Shown: in pieces, positions 17,356-26,221 of the stretch
How positions within the stretch are numbered: the first letter of the stretch is position 1
Layout of the letters: every line of letters begins with the position of its first letter
Origin: Symmachiella dynata
GTDB lineage: Bacteria > Planctomycetota > Planctomycetia > Planctomycetales > Planctomycetaceae
Reading direction: 5' to 3'
NCBI RefSeq assembly: GCF_007747995.1
Contig: NZ_CP036276.1
Coordinates: 2,347,001-2,411,000, forward strand
Length of the DNA stretch: 64,000 nucleotides
The notes under the pieces: generated by a model
Seen by the model: only the letters and a program-made list of their open reading frames with translations
Told to the model about the DNA's origin: nothing
Databases searched by the model: none
Program-made: the position numbers and the translations under genes

Positions 17356-18038
17356 TTAGTTCGATGATTCAAGCGAGGTTTAGGTTTAGAGCAGTAGAAG
17401 GACAGGAAGTCAGAGATCGGCATTCTGATGTGATTCGCAACCTAGCGTTCGTGACTTGGCTCTGGGAAATCTTACCCAAAGATGTTCAGATTTCGTTGAG
17501 TGGTGAAAGTGCATCATGTAGCTTGAATCCCTATTTGAAAGCCAACATTAAAGGTGCCATCAGTTACGCAGCAAGATACTCTCAAGGAATGTCAGATAAA
17601 GCTATTTTCGATGATGTCCTCACGTTGAACCTGGAGGAAAATGCGATACACTACGCGCAATTCTCCGGATGTATATTTGAGGATATTGTTAAGGCTTTTG
17701 TAGCTTATCGAGCGACTATTATTCTAGACCTGGACCTCGACATAGATGATTACGAAGATATTGTCGAGCTTGCCCAGAAAACTGGTAAAGATATTGATGG
17801 CCGAGACACTGTCTATCGCTTCAACCCAATAAACTACTTCGATGATCAACTCTGCCATCGTGCGTTCGGATTCGGTGCAGAAGAAGTTGTCACCCGACTC
17901 GATGGAGAAATTGAAAGAGCAGTAATCCAGGAGGGTGGCGCGTTAATCATTGCAACAACAGACTTAGTGGATCGAGATAATCTCTACGCCTTGCACAATC
18001 ACATAGCCAGCCTGTTGGGCATTGAAGCTACAAACTGA
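17352..18038 (+). CDS. Probable immunity protein of unknown family (228 residues)
   Basis: Starts with GTG at 17352 overlapping the preceding fragment's stop; an ATG at 17364 is an alternative. Soluble, no signal, acidic, with helical stretches (QFSGCIFEDIVKAFVAYRA, ILDLDLDIDDYEDIVELAQ) and a C-terminal mixed region (DNLYALHNHIASLLGIEA). No family is recognised. The overlap with a toxin-like tail, the flanking R1 repeats and the neighbouring SUKH and DUF6881 genes all point to an immunity role. The composition is AT-rich for this genome, by eye. Confidence 0.6.
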   Translation: MISSMIQARFRFRAVEGQEVRDRHSDVIRNLAFVTWLWEILPKDVQISLSGESASCSLNPYLKANIKGAISYAARYSQGMSDKAIFDDVLTLNLEENAIHYAQFSGCIFEDIVKAFVAYRATIILDLDLDIDDYEDIVELAQKTGKDIDGRDTVYRFNPINYFDDQLCHRAFGFGAEEVVTRLDGEIERAVIQEGGALIIATTDLVDRDNLYALHNHIASLLGIEATN

Positions 18039-18047
18039 ACAGCACTC

Positions 18048-18215
18048 GCGGGTGGCCCAGAAAGATTCTGCTTTCTGGGACGACGAAGTCGGCAAGAGAG
18101 CGTCACTGCGAAGGCCCGATTTCCCATAGCGGTTTCCCACGGCTACGCCGCCCCGCGGGAGGGAGTCTCGGGCTGATTTTGTAGTACACTGGCGGAGCCG
18201 GTGGCACGCGTGCGT
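18048..18215. repeat. Direct repeat R1, copy 2 (about 168 bp)
   Basis: Second copy of 17036-17204, offset by 1012 bp and starting 10 bp after the stop of the 228-residue gene. Its right end runs into the start of the next open frame (GTG at 18201), so that frame's first residues are repeat-derived. Confidence 0.9.
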
Positions 18216-18278
18216 TCTGCGATTGGACGATTCGTTTTACCCGTTGCCACCAAGCTACTTTGGGAATTAGGTATAGCC

Positions 18279-19058
18279 GTGTTGGAATTACTGCGATCAC
18301 TCGGAATGCCAGACTGGCTTTTGCGTTGTGCTTCAGGAGAGATTATTCCTCCTGAATTCACATTTGATGTGCCTTGCAGCTTGAGCTATGGGTTGCCGCC
18401 CGCAATCTTGCCGGTTTGGTCGAATTCAGCCGGGCCAGACTACATTGGAGTGCTGCATCACTGGTTTGGGGATCGTGAGACAACTTTCGTCAGGTATCAC
18501 ACTGAGACGAAAAGGTTCACCGAACTAGCACGAACCTCTGACCAGCTAAGAATCTGGATTGTTTTTGACTTTCTTTGCAATGTGCCAGATGCCGAAGAAG
18601 TTGCTGAATTTGCGAACTCTACGGGACTGTGCCCAGAAGATGCGGTAGAAGATTTTTTCAGCGAGTACCAAGAGGACGATGATATTGCACAGCATCCAGC
18701 ATTTAGAACTAGTTTGCCTTTTCGCTTTGTGTCAGTTGGTGGTGAATACACTGGCGACTTTCCGTTTGGAGCAGTAGCCCTCAGGCGTTATTGTGAATTT
18801 GAAGTTACAGATGAGATGGCTGCTCAATCGTCAGACTTGCCGCCCTGGTTTGACAGCGTGTGCAAGCCTGAGTTATTCACGCAACTACTGAAGTCTAACG
18901 ATCTGGAAGGTGCGTGGTTCTGTTTGAATTCGAGCGGATGGAAGTCGTCTGAAATGAAACCAGCGATTCAACAGTTGGCATCACAAGCCAACATTGCTGA
19001 ACTTGAATTGCTCTCGAAATGGCTATGCGAAAACGTACCGGAAGACTCGACGTATTAG
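18279..19058 (+). CDS. Orphan probable immunity protein (about 250-285 residues)
   Basis: The open frame begins in R1 copy 2 (GTG 18201), but the native protein more likely starts at GTG 18279 or ATG 18306 (MPDWLLRCASGEIIPPEF). Soluble and acidic. The middle part (LPPAILPVWSNSAGPDYIGV, HHWFGDRETTFVRYHT, TSDQLRIWIVFDFL) has the look of SUKH-like or related immunity folds, but the match is loose. The C-terminal third is helical (LFTQLLKSNDLEGAWFCL). No toxin fragment is seen directly ahead of it, only the repeat, as if the toxin tip had been lost by recombination at R1. Confidence 0.55.
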   Translation: MLELLRSLGMPDWLLRCASGEIIPPEFTFDVPCSLSYGLPPAILPVWSNSAGPDYIGVLHHWFGDRETTFVRYHTETKRFTELARTSDQLRIWIVFDFLCNVPDAEEVAEFANSTGLCPEDAVEDFFSEYQEDDDIAQHPAFRTSLPFRFVSVGGEYTGDFPFGAVALRRYCEFEVTDEMAAQSSDLPPWFDSVCKPELFTQLLKSNDLEGAWFCLNSSGWKSSEMKPAIQQLASQANIAELELLSKWLCENVPEDSTY

Positions 19059-19538
19059 GAGTGCTTCGGCTTTCGCATCACGATCTTCGCAGGCTGAACC
19101 GGTTTGTGTGGCACAAAGCGTGCCGGTTGAGCAGGCTTCCACGGCTTGAACGTGGGCACGCCTGACGGCAGTGCTTTCGGCTTCGGCTTCAAGCTCTTGT
19201 TGAACGCTGAATCCTTCGACAGCGGATTCAACAGCGATATGCCTTTGAGTCGGCCATCGGTGTTGAGCAACACCGCGCGGTCCAAAAACAATGACGGACG
19301 TAAGCTGAGCCCGCAAAGGAAGTGCAAACGAAAATTCAGAGGGAAACTGACGGCAAAAATAAACCACCGATGAGCATTCGATAACACAATTCGAAAGTTT
19401 TCCAGCGGCGAGGCGCATCGGTAGCGTAAACGATCATGTTGGGGAAGCTGCGATTCCTCAGCATTGCCAATGCCATTCAAGTCTGTCGGGATGAATGCTG
19501 CTTGCAATGGAGGTTGATCGCAATGTGACTTAAGCGTC
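19059..19538. other. Degraded region after the toxin island
   Basis: On the minus strand about 19055-19270 reads as a Lys/Pro-rich tail (KPKPKALPSGVPTFKPW, then KPAQPARFVPHKPVQPAKIV) ending in a stop at 19055-19057, which could be the end of a decayed secreted-protein gene. No start or domain can be assigned. R2 copy C lies at 19277-19363. The rest shows nothing. Confidence 0.35.
19277..19363. repeat. Cassette-associated repeat R2, copy C
   Basis: cggtccaaaaacaatgacgg, then acgtaagctgagcccgcaaa, with the same tail as copy A (GCAAACGAAAAT ... CGGCAAAAATAA). It lies about 220 bp after the last immunity-type gene. Confidence 0.8.
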
Positions 19539-20237
19539 TCAGCTCGGAACGATTTTGGTGCGTCCCTCCCACTCTCCATACTCTGCGGTTGGCCTGAAGC
19601 GCAGTGTTGTGAACTCGAAGTGGAAGTCCTTTCGCTGACGCTCCACCATTGCATCAGCGTGACGTGCGGGGCGAGGTACGCGGCTCTGCCCGTGGACCAT
19701 GTCGCCCATTTCTTGCAGAGAATTCCACACAGTGAAGGTCGAGACTGTTCGAGGCAGTCTCATCGCTGCGATCGCCAAGGTCGTACCTGGGTGGTCTCGG
19801 ACTAGCTCTTCGACAGGTTTGCCCCATCGAATGAAACGCGGCACTTGTAACAGTTTTAGACGAGCGAGGGTCACTGCAACCACCGGTGCGGCGGGATCCT
19901 GTTCTCCAACACATTCAGCTAGACCGCCAAATTCACTGACCTGTCCCCAACGACGCTGGAAAGCCATTCGCACATGCCAACCGGTCGCCAGCTCTCGGCC
20001 AAGTTTGGCACCGCCGAGAAAATCATCAATAGCCGCTTTGCTCTCCCATGCAGCGAACATCGCCAGATGGTGAAGTTGCATCCGAGCAGGTGAAAGGATC
20101 GGCGCACCGAGCGTCATCTTGGCCATACACTCTGCGTGAATCAGCCCAGGGATCTGCTGACCGCTTGGTGAGCAACAAAGAGCCCCGGCCGTGGTGCGAA
20201 TCTTTGTTTTTGCAAGATGGAAGGTAAATACGGTCAT
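19539..20237 (-). CDS. Spheroidene monooxygenase-like (CrtA-type) protein
   Basis: A 232-residue soluble protein. The opening TVFTFHLAKTKI, the HAECMAKMTLGAPILSPARM block, LAMFAAWESKAAIDDFL and the C-terminal WNSLQEMGDMVHG and RQRKDFHFEFTTLRF match proteins annotated as spheroidene monooxygenases in actinobacteria and others. The family shares a ferredoxin-like monooxygenase fold. No carotenoid genes lie nearby, so a role in carotenoid oxidation is doubtful and the substrate is unknown. It lies just outside the toxin island, facing it. Confidence 0.65.
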   Translation of the reverse strand: MTVFTFHLAKTKIRTTAGALCCSPSGQQIPGLIHAECMAKMTLGAPILSPARMQLHHLAMFAAWESKAAIDDFLGGAKLGRELATGWHVRMAFQRRWGQVSEFGGLAECVGEQDPAAPVVAVTLARLKLLQVPRFIRWGKPVEELVRDHPGTTLAIAAMRLPRTVSTFTVWNSLQEMGDMVHGQSRVPRPARHADAMVERQRKDFHFEFTTLRFRPTAEYGEWEGRTKIVPS

Positions 20238-20902
<665 letters not shown>

Positions 20903-21510
20903 GAGGTTCAGGACGCCAACTTAGGACGGTGCCCTGCGAACGTGTATCGTTTTGACGTTTATAGCGTGTTGCAGGTTCGGACGAAAGGCAAAAACGGCCC
21001 ATCTCTTTGACAGAAATGGGCTTATCGTGGGGCTCTGCACCGGTGATCTTGGCTGAAATCCTGATTCTACTCAATGCACATTGGTGTGAAAACGCCGATG
21101 CGCAGGTACCGGCGGTTGGAAATCATTGCTCTTCGCTCTTTAGGCTGCTTGCTGCCGCTTGCGCCTACTCTTCTTCCGGCCCAAGGTCTGCCGTTGAATG
21201 TCCGGGGGATTCTTCCACGGAAACCTTGGTTCTCCCCGACAGCCACATTGCACGAACAGCCGATGGTTCTCACAATGGAACGGTGCCCCTGTCTGGACAC
21301 GGTTCACCCTGTCGCACTTCTTTATGTTTATGTCCGTGATTCATTCGTGTAACAAACACTGCAATGGTGCGATTCTTGGCAGGGCTTGCTGTGTGCGACG
21401 GCAAGCTGTCGGTTTGGGATTTGATGTCCGACGCTTTTGAATCGGTGGCTAAAAAAATCAGCGTGCAGCACAGCGCATTTGATCAATGAATACCTAATGG
21501 AGACCTCAAC
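20903..21510. other. Intergenic region, no feature seen
   Basis: About 600 bp between the tRNA and the PIG-L gene. Several overlapping frames of 70-110 codons exist on both strands, none with a good start or recognisable sequence. The tRNA promoter lies within the first 100 bp, since the tRNA reads leftwards from 20902, but was not resolved. Confidence 0.4.
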
Positions 21511-22524
21511 ATGCGGCGATCTTCCGCGATGACATTTGCCTTGACCATTTTTTTGCTGGGACTGCTCTGTGGACGTCTCTGGAACGATGCGCCGACGGCA
21601 TTTGCCGAGAATGCAGCAGCGGCAAAAGAGACGCAAAAATCTGCAAAGGACAAGGTCAAACAAAACGCAAAGCCGGCGCCGCCCGCGGAAGATGGCAAGT
21701 TGCGGATCATCTGCTTCGGCGCGCATCCCGACGATTGTGAAATCAAAGCAGGCGGCGTCGCGGCGCTCTGGTCGCAACAGGGGCATCATGTCAAATTCGT
21801 CGCGCTGACCAACGGTGACATCGGCCACTGGAAAATGGCAGGAGGCCCTTTAGCGCAGCGACGCAATGCCGAGGTCCAACACGCGGCCGATCTGTTGGGG
21901 ATCACGACTGAGGTGCTCGATATTCACGATGGCGAATTAACGCCGACCTTGGAAAATCGACGTAAAGTGACGCGGCTGATCCGCGAATGGAAAGCAGACA
22001 TCGTGATGGGACCACGGACGAACGACTATCACCCGGACCATCGCTACACCGGAGTCCTCGTCCAAGACGCCGCCTATATGGTAGCGGTGCCGTTTTTCTG
22101 CCCCGATGCGGAGCCGTTGGCAAAGAACCCAGTATTTTTGTATTACCCCGATCGCTTCAAGAAGCCGTATCCCTTCCAAGCGGACGTGGCGGTCGGCATC
22201 GATTCGGTCATGGACCGCAAAGTGGAAGCGTTGGTCGATATGGAGTCGCAATTTGTCGAAGGAGGCGCACTCGGTTCCGCTGATTTGATCGCCGGCGGCG
22301 AGGAACAACGTCAAAAGCGTCGTCGCGAAGTGCGGGACGCTTTCGAAAACCGCGACCGCAAAACGGCCAAGGCCTATGCGACGGAATTAAACAAATGGTA
22401 CGGGGACCGCGCGACACCTTTTGAATATGCCGAAGCTTTCGAAATCTGCGAATACGGCCACCAACCGTCGCCGGAGGAACTGCGCAAGCTCTTTCCGTTT
22501 TTCCCGGAAGTGAAAGCACCGTGA
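21511..22524 (+). CDS. Exported PIG-L / LmbE-family deacetylase
   Basis: A 337-residue protein with an N-terminal membrane or signal segment (about 7-30), an Ala/Lys-rich linker, and a PIG-L domain (about 65-260). The zinc motif FGAHPDDCEI sits near residue 70 and the second-metal block NDYHPDHRYTG near 170. These enzymes remove N-acetyl groups from GlcNAc-containing substrates; here it would act outside the cytoplasm. A charged helical segment (EEQRQKRRREVRDAFENRDR) near the end is unusual. GGAGA eight bases ahead supports the start at 21511. Confidence 0.9.
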   Translation: MRRSSAMTFALTIFLLGLLCGRLWNDAPTAFAENAAAAKETQKSAKDKVKQNAKPAPPAEDGKLRIICFGAHPDDCEIKAGGVAALWSQQGHHVKFVALTNGDIGHWKMAGGPLAQRRNAEVQHAADLLGITTEVLDIHDGELTPTLENRRKVTRLIREWKADIVMGPRTNDYHPDHRYTGVLVQDAAYMVAVPFFCPDAEPLAKNPVFLYYPDRFKKPYPFQADVAVGIDSVMDRKVEALVDMESQFVEGGALGSADLIAGGEEQRQKRRREVRDAFENRDRKTAKAYATELNKWYGDRATPFEYAEAFEICEYGHQPSPEELRKLFPFFPEVKAP

Positions 22525-22545
22525 TTTGGATTGGTGGCTTTTTTT

Positions 22546-22708
22546 GCCACAGAGGACACAGAGGTCACAGAGAAAAAAGAAGCGATCTGGCTTGTTGTGT
22601 ACCTTGAGTAATTTGAGTTCGCGAAGTGTTTGATTCCACATAGGACCATCGCTTTGCCATATGAGAGCCAGAACAAAAGTCCTCTGTGTTCTCGGTGATC
22701 TCTGTGGC
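22546..22708. repeat. Imperfect inverted repeat (CACAGAGGACACAGAG type)
   Basis: The left arm ccacagaggacacagaggtc (from 22547) is complementary to the right arm at 22676-22708 (cctctgtgttctcggtgatc, then TCTGTGGC). It lies between the convergent PIG-L and GDPD-like genes and could serve as a two-way terminator. Confidence 0.7.
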
Positions 22709-22743
22709 TAAAACCTATAAGCAGAATCTATCCTACCTAGAAA

Positions 22744-22761
22744 GGTGCGTCGCGACGCACC
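22744..22761. repeat. Palindrome GGTGCGTCGCGACGCACC, copy 1
   Basis: A perfect 18-bp palindrome ending one base before the stop codon of the GDPD-like gene (minus strand). The same element recurs at 60772, 61926 and 63742. Confidence 0.85.
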
Positions 22762-23562
22762 CTACTTTTGTTGTTTGAGCAAGAAGGTTTGCAGGCCGGC
22801 GAGATCGTCGGTGTTGATGTGATCGACGCCGGCGTCGAATAGCACTTGCCAGACTTGCGGGTTTTCGGGGGTCGCCCAAAACCGGACCGTGCGACCGGCA
22901 GCGTGTGCTTTTTTCACGATCGTGTCGAGCTTCTCTTTTTCCGCAGCAGGGATGTCGCCATCCCCGTTCCAACTGAAATGCGTGCCCCAGCGGTCACTGA
23001 TCATCGGCATCAAATGCGCGGGCGCTTGGGAATTTAAATCGGATAACCGTCCGTCAATTCCCGCGTGCCGTATCTTGTCGGCAGCGATGGCTTTCTGTGG
23101 ACGATCGCCACTGATCACAATCGTCACCGCTCCGCGCTGAATCTGATCGCCGGTGACCGACGTCAGCAGCGGCGCGTATTTTTTGAGCAGCTTCCGCAAT
23201 GCGAGGTAAGTCTGCTTGCCATCGTTTTTGAAGTCGATTAACAACGTGAATTCGGGCCCGTTGCGATAGACCCGGCCGCCGTTGTTTTTGATCCGTTCTT
23301 TGAGCGGCGCGAGGTACAACTTTTCCAACGTCCGCTCCGGGCGGAGTTCATCGCGGGAATGCCCTACGAGCAATTCGCCATCGACAAGAAACACGTCCGC
23401 TTCGACGCTGCAAAATCCATGCTTGAGCGCATCGCCCAATGGGACGTCGTGATGATAATCGTTGTGGGCGTGCGCTTGGGGGAGCGGCGTCACCTGGTCC
23501 GCCGCCGCCGCAGCATCCGCGGCAAACAGCAACAGGCACGAGAACAATGCGATGCGAAACAT
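22762..23562 (-). CDS. Secreted GDPD / PI-PLC-like phosphodiesterase
   Basis: A 266-residue protein with a signal peptide (hydrophobic core 5-20). PQAHAHNDYHHDVPLGDALK near residue 28 is the start of the TIM-barrel phosphodiesterase family, with the catalytic His pair; SVEADVFLVDGELLVGH follows with the metal-binding Glu/Asp. FTLLIDFKN and, at the end, VRFWATPENPQVWQVLFDAG complete the barrel. These enzymes split phosphodiesters such as glycerophosphodiesters or phosphoinositides. It stands alone on the minus strand; only the repeat region separates its end from PIG-L. Confidence 0.85.
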   Translation of the reverse strand: MFRIALFSCLLLFAADAAAAADQVTPLPQAHAHNDYHHDVPLGDALKHGFCSVEADVFLVDGELLVGHSRDELRPERTLEKLYLAPLKERIKNNGGRVYRNGPEFTLLIDFKNDGKQTYLALRKLLKKYAPLLTSVTGDQIQRGAVTIVISGDRPQKAIAADKIRHAGIDGRLSDLNSQAPAHLMPMISDRWGTHFSWNGDGDIPAAEKEKLDTIVKKAHAAGRTVRFWATPENPQVWQVLFDAGVDHINTDDLAGLQTFLLKQQK

Positions 23563-23750
23563 GGCGGTCCGTCTTTAAAATTGGGGACAAGCGATGAGAA
23601 AACTATGGGGAGTTGAGCATACCAAACCCATAGAGGCTCAACTAGCAAATTCGCCCGCGATTGCTGTAACAAATCGTCCGTTTGTGCGCTTGTGAAAATT
23701 AGATGAAGACGCACATTCCACACACAAGCACTAAACAGGACGGGTGAGCG

Positions 23751-23975
23751 ATGGCAATTTTACGGTTTCTGGGACAATGGCTGGTGGTGGTCATCTTGTG
23801 CCTGCTCATGATCGGCATTCCGCTGCTTCGATTGGCCATTCATACCTATCAGGCTATCGTCACCAAGAGTTGGATTTCGCTGGGCTTTTGCGTAGTGCTG
23901 ATACTGTTTTTTGCCTGGATTCTCATCACGACATGGTGGAATGTCTCGGCCAAAAACAGTCGGATGGGAGAGTAG
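23751..23975 (+). CDS. Small two-helix membrane protein
   Basis: 74 residues with two long hydrophobic helices (about 5-30 and 40-63) and a short charged tail. GGACGGGTGAG upstream can serve as ribosome site. No family is recognised. It precedes the DUF1501 gene by about 150 bp and could be transcribed with it. Confidence 0.55.
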   Translation: MAILRFLGQWLVVVILCLLMIGIPLLRLAIHTYQAIVTKSWISLGFCVVLILFFAWILITTWWNVSAKNSRMGE

Positions 23976-24127
23976 CGGTGACCCGCTCGGGGATGAACTA
24001 TTGTTCCGTGCCGTATATTCATGGTATGCTGCGTGCATTGTCGGTTGAGCGCGCGTTTCATAGACGCACCGCCATCGGCAGAGTCGACGTTTTCCGCTGC
24101 GGGCTGCCTTAGCATCAGGTGGTGTGG

Positions 24128-25456
24128 ATGTTCGATATTCAGGGACGCACGTTTCGCAATTGCGACCGGGTCTCTCGCCGGGATGTGCTGAAAATCGGCA
24201 TGTTGGCGGCGGGTGGATTGGCGCTGCCGGACTTGTTGCGCCGCAAAGCTCACGCGAAACGCGCCGGTAAAGACGTGCAGCAGACCGCCGTGATCCAAAT
24301 CTTTTGCGGCGGCGGCCCCAGTCATATTGACATGTACGACATGAAGCCGCACGCGCCGGCCGAGATTCGGGGTGAATTCCAAGAGATCCCCACCAACGTC
24401 ACCGGCTGCCGCATCAGCGATCAACTGCCACTCCAAACCCGCGTGATGGACAAATTCGCCATCGTGCGTTCGGTCGCGCATTCAACTCCGGCGCATGGGA
24501 TCGCTTCGCAATGGATCCTCACCGGTCACAATCCCGGCCGCGTGACCACCGATAATATCTTCCCCGCCTGCGGATCGGTCGTCGCCAAGATGCGCGGCGC
24601 CAATCAACCGGGCTTGCCCGCCTATATGGCGGTACCGCGGAAAGTCTCGTTCGGCAACGCGGCCTATTTAGGGGCGGCGTATAATCCATTCACGACCGAT
24701 CAAGATCCCGTTGCCAAAGATTTTCAAGTCAAAAATCTCCAACCCGTGCCGGGCATGACACTGGATCGTCTGGGGAATCGTCGGGAACTGCTGGCGGGCC
24801 TGGATACGATGCGGCGCGACGTCGATCTGCATGGCGATTTGCAGGGGATGGATACGTTCTATCATGATGCCGTCGACATGATCACCAGTGACAAAGCAGC
24901 TAAGGCGTTTGACATTCACAGCGAAGATCCCAAGCTGCGCGCCAAGTACGGACACACGTTCATCGGTCAAAATTGTCTACTGGCACGCCGGTTGGTCGAA
25001 GCCGGCGTATCGTATGTGACTTGCCTTTCGGGCGGTGGTTGGGATACGCACGCGAACAACTTCGCCAGGCTGAAAAAAGAGACGCTGCCACGCTACGACC
25101 GGGCGATTGCCGCACTGGTCGACGACATCTATGAGCGGGGGTTGGACAAGCAAGTCTTGGTGATGGTCTTCGGCGAGTTCGGCCGCACGCCGCGGGTGAA
25201 CAAAGATGCGGGGCGCGATCACTGGCCCGGCGCGATGTCGATGTTGCTGTCCGGCGGCGGTTTGAAAGTGGGGCAGATGATTGGCGAAACCGACTCAAGC
25301 GCCGCCTATCCGATCAGCAAACCGTACACGCCCGGCAACCTGCTCTCAACGATGTACAGAGTAATGGGCATCGACGACAAACATCATTTCTACGACGGCA
25401 GCAATCGTCCCATTCCGATTTTGGGAGACGGTGGACCGATTCCTGAATTGTTGTAG
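24128..25456 (+). CDS. Exported DUF1501 protein (Tat signal), copy 1
   Basis: 442 residues from ATG 24128 (AGGTGG upstream; a GTG at 24119 is possible). The signal holds a twin-arginine block SRRDVLKIGMLAAGGLALP. The core follows the planctomycete DUF1501 pattern with an alkaline-phosphatase-like fold: FCGGGPSHIDMYDMKP, SVAHSTPAHGIASQWILTG, GGGWDTHANNFARL, VMVFGEFGRTPRVN and GRDHWPGAMSMLLSGGG. The His/Asp residues of these blocks suggest a sulfatase-like metal site. No PSCyt gene accompanies this copy. The substrate is unknown. Confidence 0.88.
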   Translation: MFDIQGRTFRNCDRVSRRDVLKIGMLAAGGLALPDLLRRKAHAKRAGKDVQQTAVIQIFCGGGPSHIDMYDMKPHAPAEIRGEFQEIPTNVTGCRISDQLPLQTRVMDKFAIVRSVAHSTPAHGIASQWILTGHNPGRVTTDNIFPACGSVVAKMRGANQPGLPAYMAVPRKVSFGNAAYLGAAYNPFTTDQDPVAKDFQVKNLQPVPGMTLDRLGNRRELLAGLDTMRRDVDLHGDLQGMDTFYHDAVDMITSDKAAKAFDIHSEDPKLRAKYGHTFIGQNCLLARRLVEAGVSYVTCLSGGGWDTHANNFARLKKETLPRYDRAIAALVDDIYERGLDKQVLVMVFGEFGRTPRVNKDAGRDHWPGAMSMLLSGGGLKVGQMIGETDSSAAYPISKPYTPGNLLSTMYRVMGIDDKHHFYDGSNRPIPILGDGGPIPELL

Positions 25457-25614
25457 CTGCAACGCGGCCAATGTTTACCAAGAATTCTACCGTCCGGGTC
25501 AGCCAGATAATTTTTGCATTTCACCGTCGGATCTGCGATGCTTTCCGGTGTTCGCCGGGAATTGAACCGGTGAGTCTTCCTTAGACCAGTGCTTGGAATC
25601 AAGGAGATGTGATC

Positions 25615-25800
25615 ATGAAGCTGTTTGGGCTTATCGCGGCGTTCATGGCGGTGACGGGGATTTCGGTGGGGGCAATCAGTTCAACATCGGTCAACGAACC
25701 AGCGGCTGGGAGTTCCATCGCACCGGTGAGCGAGGTCGATTTTGAAGACGACTACGAACACTCTGAGAAAAAGTCGACCGGCGGTTGCGGTGAGTATTAG
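25615..25800 (+). CDS. Small secreted peptide
   Basis: 61 residues. AAGGAGA at 25601-25607 points to ATG 25615 as the start. An N-terminal hydrophobic signal (MKLFGLIAAFMAVTGISVGA) is followed by a Ser/Pro/acidic stretch and a Lys-Lys-Ser-Thr-Gly-Gly-Cys ending. The strong ribosome site and signal make it a real gene in my view. The mature part of about 40 residues has one Cys and no recognised family. Confidence 0.65.
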   Translation: MKLFGLIAAFMAVTGISVGAISSTSVNEPAAGSSIAPVSEVDFEDDYEHSEKKSTGGCGEY

Positions 25801-26221
25801 CTTCGATGATTGAAGTTCTGACCGCTCGCGCCTAGTGGAAGGTGCAGCACGCAACGACCCCGATTGCGAACCACCTTCAATGCGCAGCAGCACCCGTTGC
25901 GGTGGATTCTTGCCTGCACCGCTACAGGTTCTCCGTCCGCCCACAGGGAAGTGGGCTGCGGCAGATGGCTGCTTATTCAGACAATGCCGTTTATGCCGGT
26001 TCCCAAGTCGGTCGGCCAAGGTCGCGATCACATCAGGGCCTAAGAAGCCGTCATCTGTTGAGAAATCGCAACGGCGACAAGAAAAACGAGGTCGTTTTTG
26101 CTTTCGACCGTATGGTACAATGGCCTAAAGCGATGTTTTGACCTACGAGATGGATAGGTCGAAATACGAGTGCTTTGGTGCTTTGTATTGCCATTGATTC
26201 GGCCGAACAATAAGGATCTCC
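25801..26221. other. Intergenic region, no feature seen
   Basis: About 420 bp between the small secreted peptide and the transglutaminase-like gene. Open frames on both strands lack starts or protein character. AAGGAT at its right end serves the next gene. Confidence 0.4.

Noticed and set aside
21007-21352. Overlapping frames between tRNA-Ser and PIG-L, one with a signal-like start
   Set aside because: Two frames and the opposite strand are equally open, no ribosome site is found and composition is not protein-like.
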